Source: Anaerolineae bacterium CG2_30_57_67 (GTDB lineage Bacteria; Chloroflexota; Anaerolineae; Anaerolineales; Villigracilaceae). From it: a stretch of DNA of 55,829 bases. The DNA lies in contig MNXJ01000071.1 of assembly GCA_001872455.1 (NCBI GenBank), positions 1 to 55,829 on the forward strand, in the 5' to 3' direction. Each line of letters starts with the position of its first letter. Position 1 is the first letter of the stretch. The notes beneath the pieces were generated by a model that saw only the letters and a program-made list of their open reading frames with translations, ran no database searches and was not told the origin of the DNA. The translations under genes were made by a program, and so were the position numbers. Shown in pieces: positions 34,281-45,372 of this stretch.

Positions 34281-35777
34281 TCACGCTCCAGCCAGTGCGC
34301 CAAAAAACGGTTTGAGCGCCGGATACAATTCCCGGTACACTGCATACGCTGAACGATACGCCGCCACCTGCGCCAAATCTGGCCGGGTGGCGGCGCTCGT
34401 TTTAACCGTCGCCTGACAGGCAGAAACCACATTCGGCCACGCGCCTGCCCCAACCGCCGCCAGCAGCGCCGCGCCATACGCGCCCGCCTCAGCCGTGTTG
34501 ACCGTTGCCAGTTCCGCGCCCAATACCGAAGCCAAAATCTGCCGCCACAGGGCGCTTTTCGTTCCGCCGCCCGAAGCCCGCACCTGCCGAATTTCCCCCA
34601 GCCCGGCCTGTTCCATCAGCCCAAAACTATCCTTCAGCCCAAAAGCCACGCCCTCCAGCACCGCGCGGGTGAGATGCCCGCGCCCGTGGCGCAGCGTCAG
34701 CCCGATGAACGCGCCGCGCGCCAGCGGGTCGGGGTGCGGGGTGCGCTCGCCGCTTAAATATGGCAAAAATTGCAGGCCCTCGCTCCCGGCGGGGACGCTT
34801 TCGGCTTCCTTTAATAAGTCATCAAAGCCAATTCCGGGCGCCAGTGTGTCGCGGTACCATTGCAGCGACCCGGCTGCCGAAAGCATGACGCCCATCAGAT
34901 GCCACAGCCCCGGCGCGGCGTGACAAAAAGCGTGCAGGCGGCCCTGCGGCTCAATTAGCGCCGAGGGCGTGGTGGCGAAAACCACCCCGCTTGTGCCCAC
35001 CGTCAGCCCGATGATGCCGGGTTCGACCACGCCCATGCCCACTGCGCCCGCCGCCTGGTCGCCGCCGCCCGCCGCCACCGGTGTCCCCGCTTTCAGCCCG
35101 GTGATTTTGGCCGCTTCGGCGCTGATTGTGCCGGTGAAGGTCGTTCCTTCAAAGGTGGGCGGCATCCAGGCGCGAGGAATTTCCAGCGCCGCCAGAATTT
35201 TCTCGCTCCACGCGCGGGTTTTCAGGTCAAACAGGGCGGTGCCCGAGCCGTCGGCTTTGTCCATGGCAAAATCGCCGGTCAGCCGGTAGCGGATGGTATC
35301 TTTGGGCAGCAAAATATGGCGGGCGCGGGCGTAAATTTCCGGCTCGTTTTGGGCCACCCACAAAATTTTCGGCGCGGTGAAACCGGTGAGAGCCACGTTG
35401 CCACTGATTTGGATGAATGCTTCGCGCCCCAGGCGGCGGTGAATTTCGTCACACTGGCTTTGGCTGCGGCCATCGTTCCAGAGAATGGCGGGACGCAAAA
35501 CTTGCCCGGCCTCGTCGAGCAGAACCAGCCCGTGCATTTGGCCGGTGAGGCCCACGGCAGCGATTTCTTCCCCGCGGATGGCGGCTTGCGCCAACGCGGC
35601 GCGGATGCTGGCGGCAACCGCGTCCCACCATTCGGCGGGGTCCTGTTCGGACCAGAGCGGGTGCGGCGTCTGCAGGCTGTGCGGCTGCGCGGCGACGCTG
35701 ACGACGCTGCCAGTTTCATCCATCAGCAGGGCTTTGCTGGCGGTGGTGGAGATGTCGAGGCCAAGAAAATAAGTCAT
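34281..35777 (-). CDS. xylB: Xylulokinase
   Basis: A 498-residue FGGY-family kinase that phosphorylates D-xylulose to enter the pentose phosphate pathway. GLDISTTASKALLMD is the N-terminal phosphate loop, LTGQMHGLVLLD and ILWNDGRSQ are the xylulokinase-specific blocks, GGGDQAAGAVG carries the catalytic Asp, and ASGGGTKSALWRQI is the FGGY nucleotide block. It is the last gene of the sugar operon, after a 207-base repeat-rich gap from xylA. Confidence 0.94.
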   Translation of the reverse strand: MTYFLGLDISTTASKALLMDETGSVVSVAAQPHSLQTPHPLWSEQDPAEWWDAVAASIRAALAQAAIRGEEIAAVGLTGQMHGLVLLDEAGQVLRPAILWNDGRSQSQCDEIHRRLGREAFIQISGNVALTGFTAPKILWVAQNEPEIYARARHILLPKDTIRYRLTGDFAMDKADGSGTALFDLKTRAWSEKILAALEIPRAWMPPTFEGTTFTGTISAEAAKITGLKAGTPVAAGGGDQAAGAVGMGVVEPGIIGLTVGTSGVVFATTPSALIEPQGRLHAFCHAAPGLWHLMGVMLSAAGSLQWYRDTLAPGIGFDDLLKEAESVPAGSEGLQFLPYLSGERTPHPDPLARGAFIGLTLRHGRGHLTRAVLEGVAFGLKDSFGLMEQAGLGEIRQVRASGGGTKSALWRQILASVLGAELATVNTAEAGAYGAALLAAVGAGAWPNVVSACQATVKTSAATRPDLAQVAAYRSAYAVYRELYPALKPFFGALAGA

Positions 35778-35783
35778 GTGATC

Positions 35784-35980
35784 CAGTTGTCCAGTTAACC
35801 AGTTGTCCAGTTAACCAGTTATTCAGTTAACCAGTTGTCCAGTTATTCAGTTGTCCAGTTAACCAGTTGACCAGCTATTCAGTTAACCGAGTAACCGAAT
35901 AACCGGATAACCTGGAGAGTCTGACGCCTGATGCAAATAAATACCATTCAGTTAACCGAGTAACCGAATAACCGGATAAC
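35784..35980. repeat. Tandem CCAGTTAAC/CCAGTTGTC array and 35-base duplication
   Basis: From 35784 to about 35890, 9-base units CCAGTTGTC, CCAGTTAAC and related TTCAGTTAAC alternate about a dozen times. A 35-base sequence beginning ATTCAGTTAACCGAGTAACC then occurs twice, perfectly, at 35877-35911 and 35946-35980. It fills the xylA-xylB spacer. Unit length and lack of spacers rule out CRISPR. Confidence 0.85.
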
Positions 35981-35984
35981 TGCA

Positions 35985-37151
35985 TCACCGAACGCCCGTC
36001 AAAACTTCGATGGTCAGTTGGTCGAGACGCTCGTATTGCAGGCCGCGGCTGGCGATGGCGGTGCGGTCGAAGGCGGCGGCTTGCAGGGCGGCGGCTTTTT
36101 CGGCAGAGAATTTGCCGAAGAGCGGTGTCAGGGTTTCGTCGGGGGCGTTGATTTCGGCCAGAATCGCCTGAATTTCCGGGTCGGCGTTGAAGCGGGCGGC
36201 TTTTTCTTTCAGAATGAGATAGGTGCGCATACAGCCGCGCGCGAAATCCTTTACACCGTTGAAGTCTTCGGTGCGGTAGGCGTGCGCGTCAAAGTGGCGG
36301 CTGCCGCTGTAACCGACATCTTCCAAAAATTTAACGAGAAAGAAGGCGGCTTTCAGGTCGCGCGAGCCGAAGCGCAGGTCCTGGTCGTAGCGTCCGGGGT
36401 ATTGGTCGTTCAGGTCAATGTGGAAAAGTTTGCCCGCTTCCCAGGCCTGGGCCACGCTGTGCATGAAGTTCAGCCCCGACATTTGTTCGTGGGCGACTTC
36501 GGGGTTGACGCCGACCATTTCGGGGTGGTCGAGGCTGGTGATGAAGGCCAGCATGTGACCGGTGGTGGGGTTGTAGATGTCGCCGCGCGGTTCGTTGGGT
36601 TTGGCTTCGAGCGCAAATTTCAGGTCATATTTCTGGTGCAGGGCGTATTCGCAGAGGAAGTTCATTGCCTCGCGGCTGCGCTGAATGGCGGTCACAGTGC
36701 TTTTGCTGGAATCAGTTTCAGTTCCTTCGCGCCCGCCCCAAAAGACGTAGGTTTTTGCGCCAAATTCGACGCCCAAATCCATCGCTTGCATGGTTTTTTG
36801 CAGGGCGTAGGCGCGCACTTGCGGGTCGTTGCTGGTGAAAGCGCCGTCTTTGAAAACCGGGTCGCTGAACAGGTTGGTGGTTGCCATCGGCACGACCAGA
36901 CCGGTGTCGTCCAGGGCTTTACGAAAGGCCTTTTTGATGGATTCGGCTTCAGCAGGGGTGGCGTCAATCGGAATCAGGTCGTTGTCGTGGAAGTTGACGC
37001 CATACGCGCCGACTTCGCCCAGCAGGTAGACCAGTTCGGCGGGGGTTTTGTGCTCGCGGGTGGCGGAACCAAACGGGTCAGCGCCGCGGTTGCCAACCGT
37101 CCACAGGCCAAAGGTGAATTTATGTTCGGGTTTGGGGGAGTAGTCAGACAT
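35985..37151 (-). CDS. xylA: Xylose isomerase
   Basis: A 388-residue TIM-barrel enzyme, the short class I form, converting D-xylose to D-xylulose (and glucose to fructose). [11 protein letters not shown] holds the catalytic His55-Asp58 pair, VFWGGREG and [13 protein letters not shown] supply metal and substrate ligands, and HIDLNDQ and FDAHAYR follow in the usual order. Short class enzymes are typical of Actinobacteria, Deinococcus and Chloroflexota. It lies 21 bases after the GH3 gene and should act on the xylose that it releases. Confidence 0.95.
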   Translation of the reverse strand: MSDYSPKPEHKFTFGLWTVGNRGADPFGSATREHKTPAELVYLLGEVGAYGVNFHDNDLIPIDATPAEAESIKKAFRKALDDTGLVVPMATTNLFSDPVFKDGAFTSNDPQVRAYALQKTMQAMDLGVEFGAKTYVFWGGREGTETDSSKSTVTAIQRSREAMNFLCEYALHQKYDLKFALEAKPNEPRGDIYNPTTGHMLAFITSLDHPEMVGVNPEVAHEQMSGLNFMHSVAQAWEAGKLFHIDLNDQYPGRYDQDLRFGSRDLKAAFFLVKFLEDVGYSGSRHFDAHAYRTEDFNGVKDFARGCMRTYLILKEKAARFNADPEIQAILAEINAPDETLTPLFGKFSAEKAAALQAAAFDRTAIASRGLQYERLDQLTIEVLTGVR

Positions 37152-37172
37152 GGGAATCCTTTCGGAAATTAT

Positions 37173-40738
<3,566 letters not shown>

Positions 40739-40744
40739 TTCCAC

Positions 40745-41584
40745 CTATTCTTTGACCGAGCCCATGGCAATACCGCTGACGATGTAGCGGGAGAAGAGGG
40801 CATAGATGATGATGATGGGAACAACTGTAATCGCCAGGCCGAGGTAAATGCTGCCGTATTCGGTGCGGTACACATCCCCGCGCAGGGTCTGGACGAGCAT
40901 CGGCAGGGTGTACTTTTTGATGGAAGAGATGAGAATGAAGGGCGTGAAAAAGTTGTTCCACGAGGCGATGAAGGCAAAAATCGCCATGGTGAACGCGCCG
41001 GGGGTGGCGATGGGCAACATGACGCGGTGGAAAATGCCCAATTCGCTGGCGCCGTCAATCCGCGCGGCGTCAATCAGGTCGCTGATGACGACCGATTCGA
41101 GGTACTGCTTGCCAAAGAAGACCGCGCCCGCCGAGGCGACGCTGGGCAAAATCAGCGCCCAGTACGAGTCGGTCAGCCCAAGTTTGGACATGTACTGGTA
41201 AAAACCGATGATGGATAACTGCATCGGCAGCATGACCAGTACCAGGATGAAATTGTAAAAGATTTTTTTGCCGGGGAAGTCATAAACAACCATGCCGTAG
41301 GCCGTCAACAGCGAAAAATAAACGCTGACCACGGTGGTGGCGATTGCCAGAAACATGCTGTTCATAAAGCCGCGCGGCATGTCCAGCCCGCGTCCGATTA
41401 GAATGCCATAATTTTCAAAGACGTGCGTGCTGGGCAAAAAAGCGACGCCCTGTTGAATTTCAACCGTCGAGCGCGTGGCGTTGACAATCAACAGCCAAAT
41501 CGGCGCCAGCGTGACCAGCAGCAGGACGAACAAAAATAGGTAAATCAGCGCGCGGAAGAGGGTGGTGGTAAATTTGTACGCCAT
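40745..41584 (-). CDS. Carbohydrate ABC transporter permease, MalG-like
   Basis: A 279-residue inner-membrane permease with six helices. The cytoplasmic EAA loop, which contacts the ATPase, is DAARIDGASELGIFHRVMLP. With its partner it forms the translocation pore of a CUT1-type sugar importer. RBS AGGAGAAC precedes the ATG, 12 bases after the first permease gene. No ATPase gene lies in the operon, so a shared MsiK/UgpC-type ATPase encoded elsewhere is expected. Confidence 0.93.
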   Translation of the reverse strand: MAYKFTTTLFRALIYLFLFVLLLVTLAPIWLLIVNATRSTVEIQQGVAFLPSTHVFENYGILIGRGLDMPRGFMNSMFLAIATTVVSVYFSLLTAYGMVVYDFPGKKIFYNFILVLVMLPMQLSIIGFYQYMSKLGLTDSYWALILPSVASAGAVFFGKQYLESVVISDLIDAARIDGASELGIFHRVMLPIATPGAFTMAIFAFIASWNNFFTPFILISSIKKYTLPMLVQTLRGDVYRTEYGSIYLGLAITVVPIIIIYALFSRYIVSGIAMGSVKE

Positions 41585-41596
41585 GTCTCAGTTCTC

Positions 41597-42520
41597 CTAA
41601 AACTTCATCTGATGGCTGATTTTGCTGTCTTTATCGCGCAAAAAGTAGAAAATTCCCAGCGAGCAGACGCTGGTCATCAGGAAAATCATCACGCCGACCG
41701 AAGACGCCGCGCCGATGTGTCCCTGGCTGCTGCTGAATTTCAGATACATCAGCATGTTGTTGGTCAAAATGGACGAAGCCGGTGCGCCGCGGCCATCCGT
41801 CAGCAGGTAGGGAATGTCAAACATCTGCATGCCGCCGACCAGCGAGGTGACGAAAATGTAAATCAGAATCGGTTTCAGCAGCGGCAGCGTGATGTGGCGG
41901 AACATCTGCGTGGCACTTGCGCCGTCCACCATGGCCGCCTCGTACAGCGTCAGCGGAACGGAGGTCATGCCGGCCATCAGGATGATGATTGTATTGCCAA
42001 ACCACATCCACCACTGAATAAAAATCACCAGCCCACGGGCGATTTCCTTGCTCTGCAAAAACTGCATCGCCTCGGGCAGAAAACCATTGCGGACGAGAAA
42101 CTGGTTCATCGGGCCGAAATAGGAGAACAGGCTGAAAAAGAGCGAGGCCACCGCCGCCGGCATCAGCAGGTTGGGCAGAAAAAACAGCGCGCGCCACACG
42201 CCGACGGCTTTAATCCGCAGCCGGGCGTTGGTGAACCAGACCGACAGCAGCATGGCAATCCCAATTTGCGGGATGAAGTTCAAAATCCACAACAGCCAGG
42301 TATTTTTGATGGCGTTGATAAAAACGCCATCCGCAAACAGGCGCTGAAAGTTTTTCAGGCCGATGAAGTTGGCGTTGGAGGTCATCAGCGTCGTGTCGGT
42401 GAAACTGAGCGCGATGGTGTTGTAGACCGGAAACAGCCCAAACAAGAGAAAAGCCAGAATGAAGGGGACGAGAAAAAGAACCCCAAAATAATTTCTGCGA
42501 AATTTGGCTAAAGTTTGCAT
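41597..42520 (-). CDS. Carbohydrate ABC transporter permease, MalF-like
   Basis: A 307-residue permease with six helices and the EAA loop YEAAMVDGASATQMFRHITL. ATG at 42520 is chosen: GGAGCAAAGAG sits just before it, whereas a longer frame to 42559 would start inside a strong hairpin and has no binding site. It pairs with the MalG-like permease 12 bases downstream and follows the binding-protein gene after a 69-base spacer that includes the hairpin. Confidence 0.92.
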   Translation of the reverse strand: MQTLAKFRRNYFGVLFLVPFILAFLLFGLFPVYNTIALSFTDTTLMTSNANFIGLKNFQRLFADGVFINAIKNTWLLWILNFIPQIGIAMLLSVWFTNARLRIKAVGVWRALFFLPNLLMPAAVASLFFSLFSYFGPMNQFLVRNGFLPEAMQFLQSKEIARGLVIFIQWWMWFGNTIIILMAGMTSVPLTLYEAAMVDGASATQMFRHITLPLLKPILIYIFVTSLVGGMQMFDIPYLLTDGRGAPASSILTNNMLMYLKFSSSQGHIGAASSVGVMIFLMTSVCSLGIFYFLRDKDSKISHQMKF

Positions 42521-42535
42521 GTCTCTTTGCTCCAA

Positions 42536-42569
42536 ATGGGTCAGTGTATCGGACGACACACTGACCCAT
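42536..42569 (-). terminator. Strong hairpin between binding-protein and permease genes
   Basis: ATGGGTCAGTGT (42536-42547) and ACACTGACCCAT (42558-42569) form a perfect 12-bp stem with a 10-base loop, 20 bases after the binding-protein stop. Without a T-run it is probably a partial terminator or 3' stabiliser, allowing more binding protein than permease. Confidence 0.65.
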
Positions 42570-42589
42570 GATAAACCATTCTTGCCGAA

Positions 42590-44005
42590 TTACGGAATAA
42601 TCAAATCAGGAAATTCGTTGCGGACGGCGTCTTTCCAGGCGGCCCACATTTCGTCGAGCGTCATTGCGCCGTTCAGGTATTGGTTGATGGGGTCATTCAG
42701 CGCGCGCTGGATGGCATCATCCGAACCCTGCAGCAGCTTGGCATTGACACTCGGAGCGGCGGCGGCGAAGCCGGCGTAGGAGTTCTGTCCGCCCAGGAAC
42801 TTGCTCAGGTCAGAGTTATCGAAGGAAGCGGTGATTTTCTCCACCACGTTCTGGCTGGAGACAAAGTCGCCGGGGGCCTGTTGCTGGTCGGGGGCCACGT
42901 TCGGGTCAATCGCCTTCAGGTAATCGTTGGTGTAGACGCCGGTTGCCCAGTTGGTCAGGGTTTCTTCATCCAGGGTCGAGAAGCGGATGAATTCCTTGGC
43001 GAGGTCCATGTTCGGGCTGTCTTTGAGGATACCCAACCAGGTGCCGCCCCACTGATAAGGCAGCGGCCCGGTGATGACGGCCCAGTCGCCGCTGGTGTCG
43101 TGCGCGCCGTCAGCCGATTTGGCATTCGGGGCCAGAACGTAGGGCAGGCCCCAGGTCGGCAGGAAGTACGAGAAGACCTTCTTGGCGTTGCCATTGGCGT
43201 CCACCAGGCTGTCGTTCATCCCGGCGAACCAGCCTTCCTGCCACTGCTGCGCCTGGGCTTCGTAGCCGTTGTCGCGGAAGAGTTTGGCAGTGGCGATGTA
43301 TTTCTCGACCATCGGGTCAACCACCAGATTGCCATCCACCACCCACGGCTGAGCGCGGTTGCTGAAGAACGGGTTCTGGAAGTCGCCGCTGGAAGCGACC
43401 ATGTAGGTGTTACCGCCCGATTTTTCTTTGACGGTGGCGGCAGCGGCGGCGTATTTATCCATATCCGAGAGCAGTTCCTGGATTTTGGCGGGGTCATCGG
43501 TGCCGAAGTATTCAATCGCCAGGCTGCGGCGATAGAACAGCGCGCCGGGGGTCGCCTGGTAGGCGAACGCCTTGGTCACGCCAGCATTCGAACCAACGTC
43601 GGTCACGAAGGTGTAGGTGTTGGCGGCTTTGGCATCGGGCAGCAGGCTGCCCAGGTCGGCCAGCATATCGCTTTCGACGTAGCTTTTGACGAAGGAGGCT
43701 TCCAGAGCGATGACATCGGGCGCGTCAGCGGTGCCGAGGGCGGCCTTCAGTTTGGTCTGATATTCGCCGTTGGTCATCGGGATCATGGTGTACTGGACAT
43801 CCACGTCGGGGTGCTTGCCCTCAAAGGCAATCGCTACCGTGTTGATTTCGTTGGTGAACGACCAGACTTTGAGAACAGTTTTACCGGTGGCGGGCGCCGG
43901 AGCGACAGGCGCTTCGGTGGCGGTAACTGCCGCAGGGGCGCAGGCGGCCAAAACAAATGAAACGGCGAGCAGAATGCTCAAAAGGGTGCTAATCTTGCGG
44001 GTCAT
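42590..44005 (-). CDS. Sugar ABC transporter substrate-binding lipoprotein
   Basis: A 471-residue extracellular binding protein of the SBP_bac_1 family. Lipobox VLAAC places the lipidated Cys at 22, followed by an Ala/Pro/Thr linker and a two-lobe domain starting TVLKVWSFTNEINTVA. DAPDVIALEASF and late WATGVYTNDYL are typical of CUT1 oligosaccharide binders. GGAGAAG precedes the ATG. It is the first gene of the operon, 100 bases downstream of a palindromic LacI-type operator. Likely ligand is a beta-linked xylo- or gluco-oligosaccharide, inferred from GH1, GH3, xylA and xylB downstream. Confidence 0.92.
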   Translation of the reverse strand: MTRKISTLLSILLAVSFVLAACAPAAVTATEAPVAPAPATGKTVLKVWSFTNEINTVAIAFEGKHPDVDVQYTMIPMTNGEYQTKLKAALGTADAPDVIALEASFVKSYVESDMLADLGSLLPDAKAANTYTFVTDVGSNAGVTKAFAYQATPGALFYRRSLAIEYFGTDDPAKIQELLSDMDKYAAAAATVKEKSGGNTYMVASSGDFQNPFFSNRAQPWVVDGNLVVDPMVEKYIATAKLFRDNGYEAQAQQWQEGWFAGMNDSLVDANGNAKKVFSYFLPTWGLPYVLAPNAKSADGAHDTSGDWAVITGPLPYQWGGTWLGILKDSPNMDLAKEFIRFSTLDEETLTNWATGVYTNDYLKAIDPNVAPDQQQAPGDFVSSQNVVEKITASFDNSDLSKFLGGQNSYAGFAAAAPSVNAKLLQGSDDAIQRALNDPINQYLNGAMTLDEMWAAWKDAVRNEFPDLIIP

Positions 44006-44108
44006 TTTCTTCTCCTTAAAGGTGAAAAATGAACGGATGGAAGGGAAATGTGGAAAAGCTAAGAAAAAGTTTGGGTGAGCGCCTCCAGTTTTTATATTTT
44101 GTTTTCTA

Positions 44109-44135
44109 TATCGTTACCGGTAACGATACCGGTAA
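44109..44135 (-). promoter_or_regulatory. LacI-type operator upstream of sugar operon
   Basis: TATCGTTACCGGTAACGATA (44109-44128) is a perfect 20-base palindrome, and an additional half-site runs to 44135. Bases 44118-44135, read on the minus strand (TTACCGGTATCGTTACCG), match 45235-45252 upstream of the repressor gene exactly. LacI-family repressors bind such CG-centred palindromes. Confidence 0.82.
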
Positions 44136-44168
44136 GAGCAAAAAGAAAACGCAAGTCAAAAAGTTTCT

Positions 44169-45200
44169 TTAACTTGCGCTTGCTCGTTCGGAAAGGAGAA
44201 CTTGGCAGGAGCCGCGTATCACCAGCTGGGTGGGGAGTTGCTGAATTTTTGTCTCCAGCGTTTCGCCCTCGATTAACCGGAACAGGATTTTGGCGGCCTG
44301 GTAACCCATCTCGGCGATGAACTGGTCGACGGTGGTCAGGTTCAAATAGGCGGCTTCGGGAATATTGTCGAAGCCCACCAAGGACAGGTCTTCGGGAATG
44401 CGCAGATTCATCTCCTGCGCCGCCTGGTAGACCCCCATCGCCGATTGGTCGTTGGCGGCGAAGATGGCGCTGGGCGGTTGGGGCAGGTTCAGCAATTGTT
44501 TGGCATACGTGTAGCCGGTGGCGGTGGTGTAATCGCCGGGGGCGATCAGATTTTGGTCGAGGCTGATTCCGGCTTCGGCCAGGGCGTCGTGATAGGCTTG
44601 GAAACGCCGGTTGGAGCTGATCAGTTCTTGCCGCCCGGAGATGAATCCAATCCGCCGATGCCCCAGCGAGAGCAGGTAGCGCACCGCTTCCAGTGCGCCC
44701 TCGTAGTTGGTGGAATGTACCGAGGGGTAGCCCGGTCTGACGGCGAGGTGGTCCACCGAGACAATCGGCGCATTGGAGAAAAATTCTTCGGAGACCGGGG
44801 CGACAATCAGCAGCCCGTCGGTGATGGAGCCGTTGAGCAGGGAGACGATTTGCTGTTCATGGGCGGCGGTGCCATATTTCCGCACGTCGCCGCGCGTGTA
44901 CACCAGCAAATCATATTCCGACTCGGCGATGGCGCGGTTGACGCCTTTCATCACTTCCCAGGCAAACGGGTAGGCGATATCGGGCATAATCAGCCCAACA
45001 AGGTGATTGCGCTTGCTGCGCATACTGCGCGCCGCCAGGTTGGATGTATAGCCAAGTTGCTGAATAGTTTCTTCGATATGCTCTTGGGTCACCGACGACA
45101 CGTCCACTTTGCCGTTGAGAACGCGGGAAACAGTGGAGACAGAAACCCCCGCTGCTTTGGCGACATCTTGAATGGTTACCGACTGTTTTTTAGGACACAT
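44169..45200 (-). CDS. LacI-family transcriptional repressor
   Basis: A 343-residue regulator with a DNA-binding helix-turn-helix and hinge at the N-terminus (VTIQDVAKAAGVSVSTVSRV) and a periplasmic-binding-protein-like sensor domain from about residue 60 (LVGLIMPDIAYPFAWEV, ending VIRGSCQVLL). It should repress the transporter-glycosidase-xylose operon that follows on the same strand and respond to an imported sugar. Its likely operators lie at 44109-44135 and 45231-45254, so it probably also controls itself. ATG 45200 is preferred; a GTG 12 bases earlier is possible. Neither has a strong ribosome-binding site. Confidence 0.92.
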   Translation of the reverse strand: MCPKKQSVTIQDVAKAAGVSVSTVSRVLNGKVDVSSVTQEHIEETIQQLGYTSNLAARSMRSKRNHLVGLIMPDIAYPFAWEVMKGVNRAIAESEYDLLVYTRGDVRKYGTAAHEQQIVSLLNGSITDGLLIVAPVSEEFFSNAPIVSVDHLAVRPGYPSVHSTNYEGALEAVRYLLSLGHRRIGFISGRQELISSNRRFQAYHDALAEAGISLDQNLIAPGDYTTATGYTYAKQLLNLPQPPSAIFAANDQSAMGVYQAAQEMNLRIPEDLSLVGFDNIPEAAYLNLTTVDQFIAEMGYQAAKILFRLIEGETLETKIQQLPTQLVIRGSCQVLLSERASAS

Positions 45201-45230
45201 GGAAACCAGCACTGAAAATTTTCTATCGGC

Positions 45231-45254
45231 ATCGTTACCGGTATCGTTACCGAT
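45231..45254 (-). promoter_or_regulatory. LacI-type operator upstream of the repressor gene
   Basis: ATCGTTACCGGT followed directly by ATCGTTACCGAT makes two near-identical half-sites 30 bases before the repressor start. Positions 45235-45252 are identical to the minus strand of 44118-44135. This points to autoregulation. Confidence 0.78.
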
Positions 45255-45315
45255 TATTTATTATCGCATATTTCCCACCGAAAGTCAAGTACTATTATTT
45301 TGAAATTGCCCACAT

Positions 45316-45355
45316 CTTTGCTCCACCCTGCAAAGCGACATTTATGTCGCTTTTG
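45316..45355. repeat. 40-base repeat with GCGACATTTATGTCGC hairpin, copy 1
   Basis: Bases 45316-45355 match 49141-49180 at 39 of 40 positions. The core AAAGCGACATTTATGTCGCTTT (45332-45353) is an inverted repeat with a 9-bp stem. It lies just past the prfC stop and may act as its terminator. Confidence 0.85.
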
Positions 45356-45372
45356 GACGAAAAAACAGGGCG

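Noticed and set aside
35784-35980. CRISPR array in the xylA-xylB spacer
   Set aside because: Repeat units are 9-10 bases and directly adjacent, with no unique spacers and no cas genes nearby. It is a simple tandem repeat.
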